Positions 20,139-28,886 of a stretch of 61,219 nucleotides of DNA are shown piece by piece. Position 1 is the stretch's first letter. Each line of letters opens with the position of its first letter. The stretch lies in contig WLNY01000009.1 in assembly GCA_009699575.1 (NCBI GenBank), positions 1 to 61,219 on the forward strand, written 5' to 3'. The notes beneath the pieces are model-generated. The model was not told the origin of the DNA. It saw nothing but the letters and a program-made list of their open reading frames with translations, and did no database searches. Both the position numbers and the translations under genes were made by a program. The stretch comes from Actinomycetota bacterium. GTDB taxonomy: Bacteria > Actinomycetota > Actinomycetes > Nanopelagicales > Nanopelagicaceae.

Positions 20139-20977
20139 TTCGCTATCTTATTAGCATCCACAACGGCTGCATAAACGATTCGCTTAGGCACAGAAAATTC
20201 TTCGGTCACAGCGGCAATAGCTTCTTTTCGATCCATCCCAGCGGCTTCAAATTCGCGTACACGTGCCACCATCGCATCTGAAGTAAATATCAACGAGCCT
20301 TCTAGAGCGCCTTCGATTACAAGTGTGATTTCTCCCAATACCTCATGAGTCAGAGCCCAAGAATGTAACTCTTGAACGGTTCCTCGAATCGTCTCCTCAT
20401 ACTGCTTTGTCATTTCTCTACAAATTGCGCCACGTCGATCAGGACCAAACGAACGAAGTGCATCCTCTAGTGATTCCGGTAAACGATGTGGCGCTTCAAA
20501 GAAAACCATCGTGCGTTCTTCGTGTTTGAGAGATTCAAAGAATTTCATGCGGGCACCACTGGTCCGCGGAGGGAATCCATCGAATGAGAAGCGATCCGTC
20601 GGAAGTCCTGACAAAGTGATAGCCATTGTTACGGCGCTTGGGCCAGGTACTACCGTGACAGATATTTTTTCTGCCACTGCGTCACGAGTGAGGCGAAATC
20701 CAGGATCGCTAATCGATGGCATTCCCGCATCAGTTACAACCAAAACTGTCGAACCGGATCGGAGTAGTTCGAGAATTTCAATAGTACGAGACTCTTCGTT
20801 CCCTTCAAAAAAAGATATCACTCTTGCGGTAAAAACAGCGCCAAGATCCGAAGCGAGGCGGTGAAAGCGCCGCGAATCTTCCGCCGCAATCACGTCAGCG
20901 TTCACTATCGCCTCGACGAGGCGCACAGAGGCATCTTTTGGATTGCCCAGCGGGGTAGCTGCAAGTATTAGAGGCAT
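20135..20977 (-). CDS. rsmI: 16S rRNA 2'-O-ribose C1402 methyltransferase RsmI
   Basis: Tetrapyrrole-methylase-fold enzyme methylating the 2'-OH of C1402 in the ribosomal P site. 280 aa with LAATPLGNPKDASVR at the N-terminus, AAEDSRRFHRL, VTDAGMPSISDPGFR and VVPGPSAVTMA. First gene of the rsmI-metG-tatD-rsmA-ispE operon and divergent from the PMT gene, as in Mtb Rv1003/Rv1002c. A GATAAT hexamer lies six bases before its ATG, suggesting a leaderless operon promoter. Confidence 0.95.
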   Translation of the reverse strand: MPLILAATPLGNPKDASVRLVEAIVNADVIAAEDSRRFHRLASDLGAVFTARVISFFEGNEESRTIEILELLRSGSTVLVVTDAGMPSISDPGFRLTRDAVAEKISVTVVPGPSAVTMAITLSGLPTDRFSFDGFPPRTSGARMKFFESLKHEERTMVFFEAPHRLPESLEDALRSFGPDRRGAICREMTKQYEETIRGTVQELHSWALTHEVLGEITLVIEGALEGSLIFTSDAMVARVREFEAAGMDRKEAIAAVTEEFSVPKRIVYAAVVDANKIAK

Positions 20978-21027
20978 GGCGCCATTATCTCAGTATTTTT
21001 GGCTCAATGGTCTAATACGCTGGCGCA
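20978..21027. promoter_or_regulatory. Overlapping divergent rsmI/PMT leaderless promoters
   Basis: The 50-bp gap has a -10-like hexamer six bases from each start: GATAAT-GGCGCC-ATG for rsmI (minus, hexamer 20984-20989) and TACGCT-GGCGCA-ATG for PMT (plus, hexamer 21016-21021). The -10 boxes are only 26 bp apart, so the two promoters would share sequence and could exclude each other. Confidence 0.45.
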
Positions 21028-22302
21028 ATGATTGCTGCACTTGTTCCGGTACTCCTAGCGATCGCATCATTTCTTATCCGCGTGATAAATCTTGGCACCC
21101 CAAAAGGTTTCGTTTTCGATGAGGTTTATTACGTCGATGGTGCGCGAGACTTCCTAAAGTACGGCGTTGAAGTAACTGGTAACGCACCCGAATTCATAGT
21201 GCACCCTCCACTTGGAAAGTGGTGCATTGCCCTTGGCATCAAGCTATTTGGCAATAATGAGTTTGGGTGGCGAATTGCAGTAGCGCTTGCCGGAACTTTG
21301 ATTATCCTTCTGATTTCTCGCATTGCACATGTCATTTTCTACTCTCCTTTTCTTACAGCGCTAGCTGCTGCCCTGGCTTCATTTGATGGACTCCTACTTG
21401 TGCATTCACGCACAGCATTATTGGATCTTTTTCTCACTCTATTTATTCTTTGTGCAACATATCTCTGGTTTCGAAAAAAATACTGGGCGTCTGGAATATT
21501 TTTTGGACTCTCATTAGCAACAAAATGGAGTGCGATTTATTTCCTAGCACTCTTTGCAATTGTTGCTTTGTATCGAGTTTTCACTGAACATTCAGGAAAA
21601 GCACTTATCAAACCCACATTGAAAACTTTCGCACAATTTGGATTACTCCCTATTTGTGTCTACATATCTTCATGGATTGGGTGGTTTTCCAGTAGTCGAG
21701 GATGGGATCGTCATTGGTCATCAAATCCCTTTACATCACTATGGCATTATCACGCAGAAATTTTAAATTTCCATGTAAATTTGTCGCAGTCTCATCCATA
21801 TCAATCCAATCCTTGGAGTTGGCTGATTATGGGACGACCTACATCTTTTTTCTACGATTCTCCCAAGGGCTGTGGCGCTAAAAATTGCGCACAAGAAGTA
21901 ATTGCTCTTGGAACTCCAATTCTTTGGTGGATTGCAACTCTTGCTCTTATTGTTTTAATCGGAATGTGGAGTTATCAGTTATTTCATCGTCGTGTTGATA
22001 AAAATCTCAGTTTCATTATTTACGGTATTGCGGCAGGATATTTCCCTTGGTTTCTTTTCCAAAAACGAACTATGTTTACTTTTTATGCAATAGTTTTCGA
22101 GCCATTCCTAATTTTGGCAATTGTGTATTGTGCCCGAGAATTTATAGATAGAGCCAAGAATAGGTTCCTTGCACACTTATTTGTCCTAGGAATTCTCGCT
22201 GTTATCTTTATTAATTTTCTATATTTCTACCCGATTTTCACAGGAGATGTCATTACTTACAACGCCTGGCTCAAGCGCATGTGGTTTCCTTCTTGGATCT
22301 AA
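21028..22302 (+). CDS. Polyprenyl-phosphomannose protein O-mannosyltransferase (PMT family)
   Basis: Polytopic membrane GT39 enzyme transferring mannose from polyprenyl-phosphate-mannose to Ser/Thr of secreted proteins. The 424-aa product starts with a membrane helix, then the first outer loop with catalytic Asp-Glu (D31-E32 in FVFDEVYYVDGARDFL), followed by multiple helices and the HPPLGKW motif. C-terminal helices hold the conserved FLFQKRTMFTFYA region. Mtb Rv1002c, from memory, is about 500 aa, so this is a compact form. Stop codons of PMT and glpR abut with no gap. Likely substrates are exported lipoproteins and secreted proteins with Ala/Pro/Thr tails (inference). Confidence 0.9.
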   Translation: MIAALVPVLLAIASFLIRVINLGTPKGFVFDEVYYVDGARDFLKYGVEVTGNAPEFIVHPPLGKWCIALGIKLFGNNEFGWRIAVALAGTLIILLISRIAHVIFYSPFLTALAAALASFDGLLLVHSRTALLDLFLTLFILCATYLWFRKKYWASGIFFGLSLATKWSAIYFLALFAIVALYRVFTEHSGKALIKPTLKTFAQFGLLPICVYISSWIGWFSSSRGWDRHWSSNPFTSLWHYHAEILNFHVNLSQSHPYQSNPWSWLIMGRPTSFFYDSPKGCGAKNCAQEVIALGTPILWWIATLALIVLIGMWSYQLFHRRVDKNLSFIIYGIAAGYFPWFLFQKRTMFTFYAIVFEPFLILAIVYCAREFIDRAKNRFLAHLFVLGILAVIFINFLYFYPIFTGDVITYNAWLKRMWFPSWI

Positions 22303-23085
22303 TTACTGGTTAGAAGCTCTCAAGTGATCTAATCGCTTTACTGCTTCCTCGGCTAGTTGTTGATCAAAGACTTCATCACGTGATGGACTTGCAGCGGTGA
22401 GAGCCTCTCGCGCAAGGCGCTCTTGTTCATCGCTCCACTGTCCAGGGTGAGTCAGATCTATCGTGCGTTTTGCGACAACAGCTTTTGGCGCATTGACATA
22501 GGTTGGCACCGGAATGTCATTTGGTTGCCAAAGGTTACGTTGATTTGCTGTCCCTCTTGGCAAAATCACAACACCAGTGAGTTCGCGCTCCGAGAGTGGA
22601 ATCCAGTGATCTTTTGTGGTTTGTGACTTGGTTGTAAGAATTTCGGAAAGGTTTGTTGAAGAAACACCAGCAACATCTCTGTGTAATTGATTAATCCGTC
22701 GCGTGTGAATTTTTTGCGAGTTAATCTTTCGACGCACATGTGCCACATACATAATAATTCCGGTCGCAGGTATGAGACTAAATATTATTCTGATTGAGTT
22801 CATCGCACCACCAATGAGAGTTGTGAGTAGAGAAGTAATAAGAATAAAGAAAACAATTCTTCGTTGCATGAGACTCTGAGCTACTTTTGCTTCGTGATCT
22901 AAATCAGTATGGATTACACCAGTGCCAGATGATCCACCAGGAGTTCCATTTGCGACAACACGTAAGGCGCTTTTATATCTTTCAATTGACTTTCCAGAGA
23001 ATTCATTTCGGTCATGAACCCACCGTGGCAGAAAATAGGCAACCCACATTCCTGCGATTGCTATGTAAATTAAACCCGATGCCAT
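22303..23085 (-). CDS. GlpR-like membrane protein (Glp receptor; Rv0996 family)
   Basis: Predicted inner-membrane protein of 260 aa. An N-terminal helix (about 4-20, ending before FLPRWVHDR), then a cytosolic loop, two more helices at about 72-110, and a long charged cytosolic tail with conserved RTIDLTHPGQWSDEQ. The family partner is Glp, and in Corynebacterium Glp-GlpR links FtsZ to the envelope during division and polar growth. Order glp-rimJ-glpR matches Mtb Rv0994-Rv0995-Rv0996. I chose the ATG at 23085 over an upstream TTG at 23094; no clear ribosome-binding site supports either. Confidence 0.75.
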   Translation of the reverse strand: MASGLIYIAIAGMWVAYFLPRWVHDRNEFSGKSIERYKSALRVVANGTPGGSSGTGVIHTDLDHEAKVAQSLMQRRIVFFILITSLLTTLIGGAMNSIRIIFSLIPATGIIMYVAHVRRKINSQKIHTRRINQLHRDVAGVSSTNLSEILTTKSQTTKDHWIPLSERELTGVVILPRGTANQRNLWQPNDIPVPTYVNAPKAVVAKRTIDLTHPGQWSDEQERLAREALTAASPSRDEVFDQQLAEEAVKRLDHLRASNQ

Positions 23086-23146
23086 GATGGTCAAAGATAG
23101 ACGGGGAAGCTGGCGCTATCGTGTATTTACGCCCGTATTTTGCAAA

Positions 23147-23722
23147 TTAAATGACGGCTGGATTTTCTTTAACAAAACAAATGTGGTCTCGCCAGATTCC
23201 GTCAATATGCAAATATCGCGGCTTTTCACCCTCAAGGTGGTACCCCGCTTTTTGCGCAACCTTGCGCGAAGCTTCATTTTCTGGCCGCAAGTTTATTTCA
23301 AGGCGATGAAGTGAGAGGTGCGAAAATCCATAGGCAGTTATCAATTTCACTGCTTGAGTTGTAAAACCACGTCCTGCATATCTTTGATCAATCCAATAGC
23401 CGATGTGAGCGCCGCGAAGCGCACCGTAAATGATTCCTCCCATGGTTATTTGGCCAATGAGTTGATCACCATGCCACATCACTAGGGAAATTGACCTTCC
23501 TTCTCGGCCTTCTCGATTGAGCACCCTGATCATTTCGAAATAACTAGGCAATGGGGATTCCTCTTGCCCGCTATTACTTGGAATTCGCGGCAAGGTTGCC
23601 TCCCAAGGGGCTAGCCATGCTCTGTTATGTGCCCGAACTTCAAACCACTTCTTACGATCACGTAAACGCAAGGGGGCAAGAGTTATTTCATCGGATCTTA
23701 AAATCACAGGCCACGTACTCAC
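23147..23722 (-). CDS. GNAT family N-acetyltransferase (RimJ/RimL-like)
   Basis: Predicted acetyl-CoA-dependent N-acetyltransferase of 191 aa, resembling protein-N-terminal acetylases RimJ/RimL. Acetyl-CoA-binding region HIGYWIDQRYAGRGFTTQAVKL (split; about 119-140) and C-terminal motif RLEINLRPENEASRKVAQKAGY are seen. It lies between glp and glpR, as in mycobacteria, so it may modify a division component, which is inference. The GTG start is preceded by TAATTT exactly six bases upstream; its TAA is the glp stop codon. Confidence 0.85.
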   Translation of the reverse strand: MSTWPVILRSDEITLAPLRLRDRKKWFEVRAHNRAWLAPWEATLPRIPSNSGQEESPLPSYFEMIRVLNREGREGRSISLVMWHGDQLIGQITMGGIIYGALRGAHIGYWIDQRYAGRGFTTQAVKLITAYGFSHLSLHRLEINLRPENEASRKVAQKAGYHLEGEKPRYLHIDGIWRDHICFVKENPAVI

Positions 23723-23734
23723 GGTGAGAAATTA
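23720..23734 (-). promoter_or_regulatory. Putative leaderless -10 of rimJ overlapping the glp stop
   Basis: Minus strand reads TAATTT-CTCACC-GTG. TAA is the stop codon of glp and also the first half of the TANNNT hexamer. No Shine-Dalgarno lies in the 9-nt gap. Confidence 0.45.
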
Positions 23735-24643
23735 AATTTCTCTGCGCTCAAGTATGACCACATTAACGAGTGTGCCTGCAGAAATATTCTCATCTTTTTC
23801 AGATATGGCAATGAGAGAATTGGCATCAGAGAGAGTGGAGAGTTCATCTTGAGACATCAACGCCTTTACCGACTTACGGTCATCAGAAAGTCGCGCCCGT
23901 AGATACGAACGTTCACCGGGTTTTGTCGTGATTGCCTTCTCAAGGGAAGCTTTAATTGATGATCGGTGAATATCCATCGCCCCAATCATTGTCCTAATCA
24001 TTGGCCTAACAAAAAGCTCAAAAGAAATGTAGGCACTGATTGGATCTCCAGGTAATGTCACAACAGGGGTGAAGTCGGGACCGATTAAACCAAAGTTGTG
24101 AAGTCCGCTACCTTCAATACCGAGATTGATTGTCGTAATTTCGCCGATGGATTCAAGTGTTCGAGTGATGAGCGCAAAGGAATCATCATGTCGCTCACCG
24201 CTAATTACGATTAGATCAGCTCTAACTAATTGATCTTCAATAACTTTTCTCAACTGATCTTCATTTTCAGGTATCGAATGCACTCGAAATCCAACAGCGC
24301 CTACTTCTCGAACTGCAGTTGTTAGAAGCCAAGAATTGGTCTCAAATTCTTCCTCGCCCACCAATTCTTTGCCCGGCTCAACCAGATCGGGTCCTGCCGA
24401 AATAATCACGACGCGAGGATGTGGACGGGTTGGCAGGTTCACAAGTCCAATAGATGCTGCGAGGCCAATTTGAGTCGATCGAATACGGGTACCCTCTCGA
24501 AGCACAAGCCTCTCTCCGGCGTAGACATCTTGTGCGAGGGTTGCACCGTGTGCATCCAATAGGGGCATATCGAAAGCATCGAGGGGCTCGCAAATTGCAA
24601 GCAGTGATGAGAGAAATTCATCAACTCTTGTGTGCTCTAACAT
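23732..24643 (-). CDS. glp: Glp-like MoeA-fold protein lacking domain II
   Basis: MoeA/gephyrin-family protein of 303 aa in the position of Mtb moeA1 (Rv0994) and corynebacterial glp, whose product binds FtsZ and the membrane receptor GlpR. Typical members exceed 400 aa. Here the segment AQDVYAGERLVL (37-48) runs straight into the late domain-I/III boundary, so the region holding the MoeA PPFD.SAMDGYA motif (domain II) is gone. Catalytic motifs are also worn: STGDEL is SAGPDL (82-87) and SGGxSxGxxD is SGERHDDSF (148-156). PGDPISAYISFELFVRP (198-214) and domain IV remain. So a scaffold rather than an enzyme of molybdenum-cofactor synthesis is likely. ATG at 24643 chosen over GTG at 24649 because TATTGT lies six bases upstream. 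Confidence 0.8.
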   Translation of the reverse strand: MLEHTRVDEFLSSLLAICEPLDAFDMPLLDAHGATLAQDVYAGERLVLREGTRIRSTQIGLAASIGLVNLPTRPHPRVVIISAGPDLVEPGKELVGEEEFETNSWLLTTAVREVGAVGFRVHSIPENEDQLRKVIEDQLVRADLIVISGERHDDSFALITRTLESIGEITTINLGIEGSGLHNFGLIGPDFTPVVTLPGDPISAYISFELFVRPMIRTMIGAMDIHRSSIKASLEKAITTKPGERSYLRARLSDDRKSVKALMSQDELSTLSDANSLIAISEKDENISAGTLVNVVILERREI

Positions 24644-24655
24644 AATCACACAATA
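24641..24655 (-). promoter_or_regulatory. Putative leaderless -10 of glp (TATTGT-N6-ATG)
   Basis: Minus strand reads TATTGT-GTGATT-ATG in the short gap facing the cyclo-ligase gene. No Shine-Dalgarno is present for glp. This box also decides the ATG start, since the GTG start would lie directly against it. Confidence 0.45.
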
Positions 24656-24686
24656 CTTGTTAACTGTTCACATCTAGGGGATTTGC

Positions 24687-25235
24687 ATGGAAGAAATGGA
24701 AGAAAAGTTAGAGTTGCGCAAGAAATTCCGTCTTGAAAGGGCGGGACTTTATATTTCTTCGTCGTATTCAAATCTTCTTTCAACTCCTGAAATCTTGGAC
24801 GCAAAGGTTCTCACTAGTTATTTCTCATATGGAAATGAACCGAGCACTTATGAATTAAATAAGTCTCTCATCGCTGCTGGCAAGAAATTGCTACTACCGA
24901 GGGTAAATGGTGGAAATATTGATTGGATTGTGTGGGATGGCAATGAAAAACTGCTTCAAGAGAATAAGAATATTTTAGAACCTACAGGTGAAGTAGTGAC
25001 TGATACATCAGATGTTGACGTAGTAATTGTTCCTGCATTGCGAATAGACACCGATGGATATCGCATCGGACAAGGCGGTGGTTTCTACGATAAAGCACTT
25101 CCGCTTCTGCCCGGCTGGAAAATTGGAATTGTCCATCCAGGTGAACTCATCAGTGAAATTTTACCGAGAGAGCCTCATGACATTGCTCTTGATGCGGCTG
25201 CTACTCCCGATTTAATTGTTCGATTTAAGCGTTAG
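24687..25235 (+). CDS. 5-formyltetrahydrofolate cyclo-ligase
   Basis: Converts 5-formyl-THF to 5,10-methenyl-THF using ATP, recycling folate. 182 aa. Seen: basic N-terminus LRKKFRLERAG, the SYFSYGNEPST substrate region, LLLPRVNGG, and the ATP/phosphate motif GYRIGQGGGFYDKAL (about 126-140). The ATG has AGGGG 7 nt upstream. Divergent from glp, as fthC (Rv0992c) is near moeA1 in mycobacteria; galU, which sits between them there, is missing. Its end overlaps the convergent acyl-CoA dehydrogenase gene by 11 bp. Confidence 0.93.
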   Translation: MEEMEEKLELRKKFRLERAGLYISSSYSNLLSTPEILDAKVLTSYFSYGNEPSTYELNKSLIAAGKKLLLPRVNGGNIDWIVWDGNEKLLQENKNILEPTGEVVTDTSDVDVVIVPALRIDTDGYRIGQGGGFYDKALPLLPGWKIGIVHPGELISEILPREPHDIALDAAATPDLIVRFKR

Positions 25236-26370
25236 GTAAATTTCGAGCCATAACGATTCTTTGAACCTGGTTTGTTCCTTCATAGATTTGAGTTAATTTG
25301 GCGTCGCGCATCATTCGCTCCACTGGATAATCAGAGACATACCCATATCCACCGAGAACTTGAATCGCATCTTGCGTAACTTCCATTGCGATATCACTTG
25401 CAAAACACTTGCTAGCTGCTGAAAAGAATTTCAAATCTTTCTCGCCATTTTCACTTTTGACAGCAGCAGCATAAGTAAGTTGGCGAGCCGCCTCAATTTT
25501 CATCGCCATATCGGCCAACATAAATTGAATTGCTTGGAAATCAAATATCTCTTTTCCAAATTGTTTGCGTTCATGAGAATAGATTGTTGCTACGTCAAGT
25601 GCGCCTTGGGCCAAACCTAACGCTTGGGCAGCAATCGTGATGCGTGTGTGATCAAGGGTGTCCATTGCGAGTGCAAAGCCTGCACCAACTTCGCTAATCC
25701 GTCGATCATCGGAAATTGTCACATTATCAAAATAAACTTCTCTCGTCGGCGAACCTCTAAAGCCCATTTTTTTCTCAGGTGCGCCGAAAGAAACTCCAGG
25801 ATCACTTTTCTCAACTATAAATGCGGTTATTCCCTTGGAGCCCTTCTCGGGATCCGTTTGCGCAATGACAGTGTAAAACTCCGAAACCCCGGCATTTGAA
25901 ATCCATTTTTTACTTCCGTTAATAATCCAAGCATCACCTTCACGTACCGCCTTGGTGCGCAAAGCGGCAGCATCAGATCCTGCTTCGGATTCCGAAAGAC
26001 AATAAGAGAATCCTTTTCCTTGAACTAGAGGGGTAAGCCATCTCTTCTTCTGATCATTGTTCCCACCGAGAATTAGGGGCAGTGAACCTAATTTATTCAC
26101 GGCTGGAATGAGCGATGATGACCCACAACCGCGAGCAATCTCTTCAATAATAAGGACAACGGCTAGAGCATCTGCTCCATCACCACCAAATTCAGTGGGT
26201 ACATGTGCGGCGTAAAGTCCTGCTTTACGAAGTGCATCGGCTGCCTCTTGGGGAAATCGATGTTCTTCATCAACGGCTGCTGCATGTGGAGTAATTTCAT
26301 TTTTAACAAGTGCGCGAACGCTCGCTCGCAATTCTTTATATTCCGATGGTAAGGAAAATAGTGATTCCAT
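25225..26370 (-). CDS. Acyl-CoA dehydrogenase
   Basis: FAD-dependent dehydrogenase of 381 aa introducing a trans-2 double bond into acyl-CoA. Signatures: SYCLSESEAGSDAAALRTKA (about 126-145), WISNAG, GFRGSPTREVYFDNV, the ACYL-CoA_DH_2 region QVLGGYGYVSDYPVERMMRDAK and the catalytic-base segment IYEGTNQVQR near the C-terminus. Substrate length cannot be told. Its ATG overlaps the stop of the CtaG/CopD gene (TAATG), so it is co-transcribed with copper/cytochrome oxidase assembly genes; why is unclear. Confidence 0.94.
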   Translation of the reverse strand: MESLFSLPSEYKELRASVRALVKNEITPHAAAVDEEHRFPQEAADALRKAGLYAAHVPTEFGGDGADALAVVLIIEEIARGCGSSSLIPAVNKLGSLPLILGGNNDQKKRWLTPLVQGKGFSYCLSESEAGSDAAALRTKAVREGDAWIINGSKKWISNAGVSEFYTVIAQTDPEKGSKGITAFIVEKSDPGVSFGAPEKKMGFRGSPTREVYFDNVTISDDRRISEVGAGFALAMDTLDHTRITIAAQALGLAQGALDVATIYSHERKQFGKEIFDFQAIQFMLADMAMKIEAARQLTYAAAVKSENGEKDLKFFSAASKCFASDIAMEVTQDAIQVLGGYGYVSDYPVERMMRDAKLTQIYEGTNQVQRIVMARNLPNA

Positions 26371-28229
26371 TACTTCTCCACCTTTCGATCCTTGGCAGCT
26401 AATTCCGAGAGATACACGTTGTACTGGGCTAGATCATCGGGCTGTCCTAGGGCTGCCATTCTTTCTATATTTCTATCGATTCGCTTGGTTTCATGCGAAT
26501 CATCTCGTACCCACTGAATAAACGTCGCAACAAGTGCAATAAGAATTGGTAATTCACCCATACCCCATCCGATTGCACCGCCTGCATGCTGATCGGCAAG
26601 CAGGTCCAGCGCCCAAGGACGTTGGAGAGAGGCGAAGTAGCCTTGATCGATAAGAGTTCCGGTAGACATGAGAGCGATGGAAAAAAATGCGTGAATGCTC
26701 ATCGCAGCAAATAAAATAACTATACGAACAATGTGTGGGACTTTTCTCGGATTAGGGTCCACTCCCACAATGACGTGGAAAAATAATATACCAGCCAAAA
26801 TAAAGTGAATATTCATAAAAAGATGGCCCTGATGACTTTGCATCATTCCACCGAATAGTGATGTGAAGTAAAGAACGAAAAGAGATCCATCAAAGATGGC
26901 AAGTGCGACGATTGGATTTGTTAACACTCTTGCATATCGAGAATGAAGCGCAGCAATAAGCAATCCTCTAATTCCTCGTTCCGTTGAGGTGCGCCCCTGT
27001 GGCAAAGTGCGAAGTGCCAGCGTTATGGGAGCGCCCAGAACTATTCCAATCGGGGCAATCATTCCAAGGACCATATGCGCAACCATGTGATATGAAAACG
27101 AGAAATGTGCATACACCCCGAGTCCACCGCTTGTTGCAAAATCGATAGTCGCAATTCCCAGAGCAAATGAAATCGTTCGCCCGATCGGCCAAGAATCACC
27201 TCGGGCTTTTAGAACACTCACGCCTTTTACATACAGCGCCACAGCAAAAATTAGCGCCCCGATGACAAAAACGTCGGCATCATAGGCAAGAAATACTCGT
27301 GAAATTGTTGGTGCATCTGGCATCGATATTCCGGCTACTGATAACGCTGCATTAAATGCAGGCTCAGCGCCTCGCAAAGGTGGTTGATTAGATGAAAGCC
27401 AGGCTCCGAGAGCAAGAGTAATAATCATTAAAATAACTTCAAATGTAACTAACTGTAAAAATGCTGGCCACGCAATCGCATCCCCCGCGCTTTTTAATAA
27501 TTTCTTCCTATTTACATATCCGATGCCAATCAAAACTATCGTAAGGATTATTTTGGAAATAACCACAAATGCATATGTAGTTTTCCATGCACTTGCAAAA
27601 TCCAGTCGTGCCCAAGCATTTATTGACCCACTCATTACGACTGCTAAAACGGCCCACAATGCGAGCACGCTAAAACGGGGATATACAAAAGCTCGATCCT
27701 CTGGTTGAAACAAGCCAAGGGCTATAAGCCCACCAACCCAGAGTGTGAGTGCTAATACATGGACCACTAGAGAACCGATAGCCAAAGCATGCGATCCACT
27801 CGACGCTGAATGACTCTGAAAAATCGGAGCAATCACCCCAAGAAGTGAAAGCAAGAAAAGCAGAGCAACAATCCCAGTCTTTTTCACACTTCCTATCGTG
27901 ATAAGAATAATGAACGCAACGATAGTCTGGAAAAATAAGTACTGTCCGAGAGTAATTTGAAAGATAAAAGATTTAATCACTGTGAGATCTAAAACGTCAC
28001 TGAAAGACTGACCCAAGATATTTGCTAGAGTCAGTAAAATATTAGTGATACTGGCTAAAAACCAGAGCCCTGCTGATAATTGAACTGCTCTCTTTAACTT
28101 GAGTGAGGAGGTGCTTAAGGTTCCTTCAACATCTAAAACTAGAAAACTCAAGGTGAGTAACGAACCTACAGTCGCAAAGCTTCCAGTAATACTGATGAAT
28201 TTAGAAAAAGTCGTTAATGCAGCAATCAT
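26370..28229 (-). CDS. CopD-CtaG fusion: copper import/cytochrome c oxidase assembly protein
   Basis: Polytopic membrane protein of 619 aa with many predicted helices. The N-terminal half (about 1-310) resembles the CopD/YcnJ copper-transport domain (VHVLALTLWVGGLIALG), the C-terminal half (about 340-590) the caa3-type CtaG assembly factor (HFSFSYHMVAHMVLGMIAPIG, HQGHLFMNIHFILAG). Membrane-embedded His and Met are potential copper ligands. Such fusions are common in actinobacteria and serve copper delivery to cytochrome c oxidase. CopC is encoded immediately upstream with a 4-bp overlap. Confidence 0.9.
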   Translation of the reverse strand: MIAALTTFSKFISITGSFATVGSLLTLSFLVLDVEGTLSTSSLKLKRAVQLSAGLWFLASITNILLTLANILGQSFSDVLDLTVIKSFIFQITLGQYLFFQTIVAFIILITIGSVKKTGIVALLFLLSLLGVIAPIFQSHSASSGSHALAIGSLVVHVLALTLWVGGLIALGLFQPEDRAFVYPRFSVLALWAVLAVVMSGSINAWARLDFASAWKTTYAFVVISKIILTIVLIGIGYVNRKKLLKSAGDAIAWPAFLQLVTFEVILMIITLALGAWLSSNQPPLRGAEPAFNAALSVAGISMPDAPTISRVFLAYDADVFVIGALIFAVALYVKGVSVLKARGDSWPIGRTISFALGIATIDFATSGGLGVYAHFSFSYHMVAHMVLGMIAPIGIVLGAPITLALRTLPQGRTSTERGIRGLLIAALHSRYARVLTNPIVALAIFDGSLFVLYFTSLFGGMMQSHQGHLFMNIHFILAGILFFHVIVGVDPNPRKVPHIVRIVILFAAMSIHAFFSIALMSTGTLIDQGYFASLQRPWALDLLADQHAGGAIGWGMGELPILIALVATFIQWVRDDSHETKRIDRNIERMAALGQPDDLAQYNVYLSELAAKDRKVEK

Positions 28230-28768
28230 CTACCTTTGAAAATCTTTCTCGCATACAGAGAAAGTCCGATGAGGACGGCAAATGCAAGAACAAGCATTCC
28301 AATTACAAATGCACTTGTACCCCAACTTCCATTATTTGTTTTCCCTGGCGTTGGAGTCTGAGAGGTGGTGATAACAGGTGTTGCACTTGGAGTCGTGATA
28401 ACTGTGGGGGCAGAGAAATTAAATATAAATGAACCTTCAAGTGGAATATCGTTTTCAGTCAGCAATGTGTACGTCACCGTATAGGCGCCGCCTACAGTCA
28501 GTGGCTTTAATCCAACAACTGCATTTGCGCCATCGATTGCAAGTGTTCCATCATCAACACGCAAACCACGTGGGTCTGTTACCACGATTGAATTGCCCAT
28601 ATCGATCAATGGTGCTTCCGTTGAGATTGTTACGGCACTAGGAGAGCTTGAGACAGTTGAGTCCGCAAGCGGACTCGTTGCTATTAGTGAATTCGCAGAT
28701 GCTCCAGCCATGAACATCATCCCTATGAGGGAAATACCCACAATCACTGCGCTACGTTGGAATTTCAC
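28226..28768 (-). CDS. CopC domain copper-binding protein, membrane-anchored
   Basis: Exported copper carrier of 180 aa. Signal peptide at about 1-27 (AVIVGISLIGMMFMAGASA), CopC beta-sandwich at about 28-125 (LIATSPLADSTVSSSPSAV, GGAYTVTYTLLTENDIPLEGSF), a Thr/Pro-rich linker (TPSATPVITTSQTPTPG) and a C-terminal membrane helix (about 153-174) followed by KIFKGR. The mature N-terminus starts with Asn rather than the usual His copper ligand, so copper affinity may be altered. The linker is a likely PMT O-mannosylation site. GTG start with AAGGAG upstream. Confidence 0.88.
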   Translation of the reverse strand: MKFQRSAVIVGISLIGMMFMAGASANSLIATSPLADSTVSSSPSAVTISTEAPLIDMGNSIVVTDPRGLRVDDGTLAIDGANAVVGLKPLTVGGAYTVTYTLLTENDIPLEGSFIFNFSAPTVITTPSATPVITTSQTPTPGKTNNGSWGTSAFVIGMLVLAFAVLIGLSLYARKIFKGR

Positions 28769-28886
28769 GTTTCTCCTTAGGCTCCAATTCGCATCTATCG
28801 TCTCACTTCTTTAGACTTTATCTCTAGTCCTACGCGCGTGGTCGTTGATCACGTTTCATCACATTTTGTACGTAAAGGAGCCCGAC

